34,942 bases of DNA from Hymenobacter amundsenii. GTDB taxonomy: Bacteria > Bacteroidota > Bacteroidia > Cytophagales > Hymenobacteraceae. The stretch is from positions 1 to 34,942 of the forward strand of contig NZ_NIRR01000037.1 of NCBI RefSeq assembly GCF_002204745.1, written 5' to 3'. Below, piece by piece: positions 31,913-34,942 of the stretch (its first letter is position 1; each line of letters starts with the position of its first letter). The position numbers and the translations under genes are program-made. The notes beneath the pieces were generated by a model. It searched no databases, had not been told where the DNA came from, and saw nothing but the letters and a program-made list of their open reading frames with translations.

Positions 31913-34336
31913 CTATTTCAACACGGCCACGGTTACGCCGTCGCCGCCGCGGTCGGCGTGTTCGTCGGCGACGCTGGCCACTTCGCGGGCGCGGTGCAGG
32001 TAGTCGCGGGCAATCTGGCGGAGCACGCCGTTGCCGCGGCCGTGCAGGATCTTGATTTCCGGGATGCCCAGCATGATAGCATCATCGACGTAGCTCTGGA
32101 TTTTGGTCAGGGCGTCTTCGGCCCGCTCCCCGCGCAGGTCCAGCGTGGGGTTAAAGGTGGCCATGCGGCCGGTGGTATTGAAGCCCGAACCGGCGTACTG
32201 AGCCGGAGCCAGGCGGGCCGCCTTCTTCTCCCGCTCCCGAATTTCGGATCGCGTGAGCTTTTCAAGCTGGCCAATCTTGACGATGGTTTTCATGCCGCCA
32301 AACGACACCTCGGCGGTTTTGCCCTTTACGCTCATGATTTCCCCATGGCCCTCCTGGCCCATGAGCGCCACTTTATCGCCCACTTTGAGGGTAGCAGCAT
32401 CGGCCAGCTCGCGGGTAGCGCGGGGCTTGGGCGGCTCAATCTGCAGCTTCTCGCGCACGAACGTGTCGAGCTTGCCCCGGGCTTCCTTGGTACGCTCCTT
32501 GTCGGCTTGGCCCAATCGAATTTCCTGAATGGTGGCCTCAATCTGCTGGTTGGTGTCGCGGAGCAACAGTTTAGCCTGTGCCTTGGCCGCACGCAACGTT
32601 TCGAGGGTGGTGTCGTCGAGGTACTTCTTGAGGTCCTGGTATTCCTGGGCGGCTTTTTTAAGGCGGCGCTCAGCCTTGGCGGCTTCGGCAGTACGCTGCT
32701 CTAGCTCGGTTTTTTCCTTTTCGAGGCCTTCGAGCAACTGGTCGTAACGGATTTTATCCTTGCCCACGAGCTGGGTGGCCCGCTCCACGATTTGGCGGGG
32801 CAGACCAATTTTGCGGGCAATTTCGATGGCGAAAGACGAGCCCGGCTTCCCGATTTCGAGGCGGTAAAGGGGCTGGAGTTGGTCGGGGTCGTAGCGCATG
32901 GCCCCGTTCACGATGCCGGGCGTGCGCTCGGCATAGTTCTTCAGGTTGGTGTAGTGGGTGGTAATCACGCCGAAAGCGCGGGCGCGGTTGAGCTGCTCCA
33001 GCACCGCCTCGGCAATGGCCCCACCCAGGCTGGGCTCGGTGCCGGTACCAAATTCGTCGATCAAAACCAGGCTGCGCTTGCTGGCCAGGGTCACGAACTG
33101 CTTCATATTGAGCAGGTGCGACGAGTAGGTACTCAGGTCGTTTTCCAGGCTCTGCTCGTCGCCGATGTCGATGAACACATCATCGAACATCCCGGCCTCC
33201 GACTTCTCGCCAGCCGGAATAAGCAGCCCGCATTGCAGCATGTACTGCACCAGCCCCACCGTTTTCATACTCACCGACTTACCCCCGGCGTTGGGCCCCG
33301 AAATCAGCAGGATGCGCTGCTCGGCGTTCAGCTCGATATCGAGCGGCACGACTTCGCGGGGGTCGTTTTTGGCGTGGGCCAGGAAGGTGAGGTAGAGCAA
33401 CGGATGGCGCACCTGCTTCCAGCGCAGCAGGGGCTGCGGGTGCAGAACGGGCAGCGTGGCTTCGAGGCGGCGGGCCAGCTGGGCCTTGGCCCGGATGAAA
33501 TCGAGCAGGCCCAGGTACTGGTAGGCCTTGCGCAGGTCCGGAATATGGGGGCGCAGCTGGCTTGTAAGCTGGGTGAGAATCCGGATCAGCTCGCGCTGGT
33601 AGGCATTGTCGAGGTCCTTGATGTCGTTGTTGAGCTCGAACACGGCGGCGGGCTCGATGTACACCGTCTGGCCCGTGGCCGACTCATCGTGGATCAAGCC
33701 CTTCACCCGGCGCTTGTGCTCGGCCACTACCGGCAGCACCAGCCGCCCGCCCCGAATGGTAGGCTCGGCTCCCTCGGGCACCCAACCCTCTTGGCGGGCG
33801 TGGCGCAGGATGCTGCCAATCTGCTTGCGCAGCTGCACCTGCCGGCTGATGAGCTCCTGGCGCAGCTGGCGCAGCAGCGGCGAAGCGTCGTCGCGCACGA
33901 GGGCCTCATCGTCCACTACTTTGTCAATGGCGGCCAGCAGGTTGCGGTCGACCTGCACGCCGATACCCAGCAGGCGCAGCGTGGGATACAGGTCATCCTC
34001 GGCCCGCGAAAAGAACATGAGCGCCTCCCGAATAGTCCGCAAACTCATTTTGAGGGCGTAGAACGCGGCCACGTCGAGGTAGGAACCGGGCAGGCTCGCC
34101 CGCACGAGGTACTGGTTGACGTCGTGGTAATGCTGGCTGGGGAAATCGGCCCCGCTGTTGAGGAGCTGGCGGAACTCGTCGGTTTGCAGCAGCAGCTTCT
34201 GGAGCGGCTCGGCCTGGGTCTGGAAGGCCATTTTACCCACAAAGTGGCGGCCCAGGCTGCTCAGGCACAACTCATTGAGCATCTCCCGCAGCTGGGAGAA
34301 GCCTATTTTCTGCTCGAAATTCTGGGGAAGAATCAA
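31913..34336 (-). CDS. mutS2: Endonuclease MutS2 (MutS-like ATPase with Smr domain)
   Basis: In this family the ATPase either suppresses recombination or, as shown in Bacillus subtilis, rescues collided ribosomes. It encodes 807 residues. The N-terminal core and lever helices are at about 1-325, the Walker A motif G-P-N-A-G-G-K-S at 347-354 and Walker B L-V-L-I-D-E-F at about 423-429. A long charged coiled coil spans about 531-615, a KOW-like beta segment about 650-690, and the C-terminal Smr nuclease domain about 731-807 with L-D-L-R-G at 732 and H-G-R-G-N-G-V-L-R at 765. No ATG fits the start. TTG at 34336 gives M-I-L-P-Q-N-F-E-Q-K-I-G-F, the usual family beginning, and follows a -7-like motif. 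An earlier TTG at 34393 is less likely. Confidence 0.93.
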   Translation of the reverse strand: MILPQNFEQKIGFSQLREMLNELCLSSLGRHFVGKMAFQTQAEPLQKLLLQTDEFRQLLNSGADFPSQHYHDVNQYLVRASLPGSYLDVAAFYALKMSLRTIREALMFFSRAEDDLYPTLRLLGIGVQVDRNLLAAIDKVVDDEALVRDDASPLLRQLRQELISRQVQLRKQIGSILRHARQEGWVPEGAEPTIRGGRLVLPVVAEHKRRVKGLIHDESATGQTVYIEPAAVFELNNDIKDLDNAYQRELIRILTQLTSQLRPHIPDLRKAYQYLGLLDFIRAKAQLARRLEATLPVLHPQPLLRWKQVRHPLLYLTFLAHAKNDPREVVPLDIELNAEQRILLISGPNAGGKSVSMKTVGLVQYMLQCGLLIPAGEKSEAGMFDDVFIDIGDEQSLENDLSTYSSHLLNMKQFVTLASKRSLVLIDEFGTGTEPSLGGAIAEAVLEQLNRARAFGVITTHYTNLKNYAERTPGIVNGAMRYDPDQLQPLYRLEIGKPGSSFAIEIARKIGLPRQIVERATQLVGKDKIRYDQLLEGLEKEKTELEQRTAEAAKAERRLKKAAQEYQDLKKYLDDTTLETLRAAKAQAKLLLRDTNQQIEATIQEIRLGQADKERTKEARGKLDTFVREKLQIEPPKPRATRELADAATLKVGDKVALMGQEGHGEIMSVKGKTAEVSFGGMKTIVKIGQLEKLTRSEIREREKKAARLAPAQYAGSGFNTTGRMATFNPTLDLRGERAEDALTKIQSYVDDAIMLGIPEIKILHGRGNGVLRQIARDYLHRAREVASVADEHADRGGDGVTVAVLK

Positions 34337-34350
34337 ATCTGGTACTTGAT

Positions 34351-34358
34351 AAAAGGTA
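34351..34358 (-). promoter_or_regulatory. Candidate -7 element of mutS2
   Basis: On the - strand TACCTTTT is a one-mismatch TAnnTTTG, 15-22 bases before the proposed TTG start. It would lie inside the coding region if the earlier TTG at 34393 were used, which supports the later start. Apart from this and the hairpin at 34482, the gap 34337-34545 shows nothing. Confidence 0.4.
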
Positions 34359-34481
34359 CTTAGTAGCTGGATTGCAACGCGAAGATACGGCAATGGCCCC
34401 GACCCGGCGGCTCCGCAGGCCTGGGCATAACAGCCCGATGCGCCAGAAAATTCAGCGGTGAGGGGCGCTGCTGCTACAGCA

Positions 34482-34518
34482 ACGGGCCGGCTTCCACAAG
34501 GTGCGGAAACCGGCCCGT
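34482..34518 (-). terminator. Hairpin terminator after the DUF4136 gene
   Basis: ACGGGCCGGCTTCC (34482-34495) pairs with GGAAACCGGCCCGT (34505-34518) at 13 of 14 positions. The exception is a G-U pair when read as - strand RNA and a mismatch on the + strand, so it fits the transcript of the upstream - strand gene, whose stop is 27 bases away. Confidence 0.65.
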
Positions 34519-34545
34519 AATGAACCCTACTGAGCTGACGCGGCT

Positions 34546-34942
34546 TTATAGCTTGTCGCCGCGGTACTCATACTTTTGGAAGATGGCACCAACGGCAGAG
34601 TATACTTTGTCTTTATTTTTATCGAATACGTTGCCGTCAGTCAGACCTGAGGCGTAACCCTGCCATACTTCCACGCCTTTTTGGCGGTCAATCATCTGCA
34701 CAATAATACTGCCTTTGTCGAGCTTTACTTCGCCGAAGCGGTTGGCGTCATAAGCGTAAGACTCGGCGGCGCCCCAGTAGCCCGCCCCCAAGTTATCCAT
34801 CGTCTTCAACTCGGTTGGCTGCTCGAATACCCGGAAGTTTACCAATAGGTCACCTCCAGTAGCCATGTAGTTATAACCCCGCGAAGCCATTTCGTTGGAT
34901 ACGGCGTCGCGCAGCATCGTTTTAAACAGCAAATCGTTAAGG
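34546..34942 (-). CDS. DUF4136 domain-containing protein, 5' part outside the window
   Basis: The C-terminal 131 or so residues are visible and the frame remains open to the window edge, so the start is missing. An in-frame TTG at 34932 and an ATG at 34917 are probably internal. The sequence I-K/R-D-A-V-S-N-E-M-A-S-R-G-Y, D-L-L-V-N-F-R-V, G-S-I-I-V-Q-M-I-D and E-V-W-Q-G-Y-A-S-G is the DUF4136 pattern, a family of exported lipoproteins in Bacteroidota and Proteobacteria with unknown function. A signal or lipobox would lie beyond the edge. The gene is less GC-rich than its neighbours. Confidence 0.85.
   Translation of the reverse strand, partial: LNDLLFKTMLRDAVSNEMASRGYNYMATGGDLLVNFRVFEQPTELKTMDNLGAGYWGAAESYAYDANRFGEVKLDKGSIIVQMIDRQKGVEVWQGYASGLTDGNVFDKNKDKVYSAVGAIFQKYEYRGDKL

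Noticed and set aside
32792..34363. 523-codon open frame antisense to mutS2
   Set aside because: The amino-acid mix (Gln, Gly, Val, Leu, His-rich) has no fold motifs, whereas mutS2 is conserved over the full length on the other strand.

Overview
The window looks like a chromosomal segment of a Bacteroidota member of the Cytophagales, most likely Hymenobacter or a close relative. This placement is inference. It rests on GC-rich genes separated by AT-rich gaps, a large protein ending in a type IX secretion (T9SS) sorting domain, promoter-like TAnnTTTG (-7) motifs in place of sigma70 boxes, little sign of Shine-Dalgarno sequences, and gene families common in that group (DUF4136, DUF547, FucP-type sugar transporter, MutS2). 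No tRNA, rRNA, CRISPR array, transposase or integrase gene was seen.

Layout. 1-5733: a possible broken gene end, a lipoprotein gene 2 bp after recQ, a 16-cysteine four-helix copper-storage-type protein, and a secreted GH13 alpha-amylase/cyclomaltodextrinase. 6183-21209: a large exopolysaccharide locus. It holds a priming sugar-phosphate transferase on the + strand. On the - strand it holds four glycosyltransferases plus a WcaI-like one, a WcaF-like acetyltransferase, a VanZ-like membrane protein, a T9SS-secreted beta-helix protein, a Wzx-type flippase and a candidate Wzy-type polymerase. The likely scheme is that the primase loads the first sugar on undecaprenyl phosphate, the glycosyltransferases and acetyltransferase build the repeat unit, Wzx flips it and the membrane polymerase joins units. 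No Wza/Wzc export genes or sugar-nucleotide genes are present, so they must lie elsewhere. 21398-22600: a THUMP-domain RNA methyltransferase.

22706-23864: an AT-rich island of two small unknown genes. Each is followed by a 127-138 bp imperfect palindrome whose ends resemble integron attC core sites. No integrase is present. This is the most interesting region. 23939-34942: a Tat-exported Gfo/Idh/MocA oxidoreductase, a DUF1810 protein, a membrane coiled-coil protein, a FucP-type transporter, a DUF547 lipoprotein, murB, rlmF, mutS2 and a partial DUF4136 gene.

A second theme is structural. Most convergent gene pairs and operon ends carry very long, nearly perfect hairpins (28-38 bp stems). Several of these and some half copies belong to one dispersed family beginning GTCATnCTGA. 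One 38-bp perfect palindrome supplies the only ATG available to rlmF, and another copy keeps its pairing although its outer stem sequence has changed.
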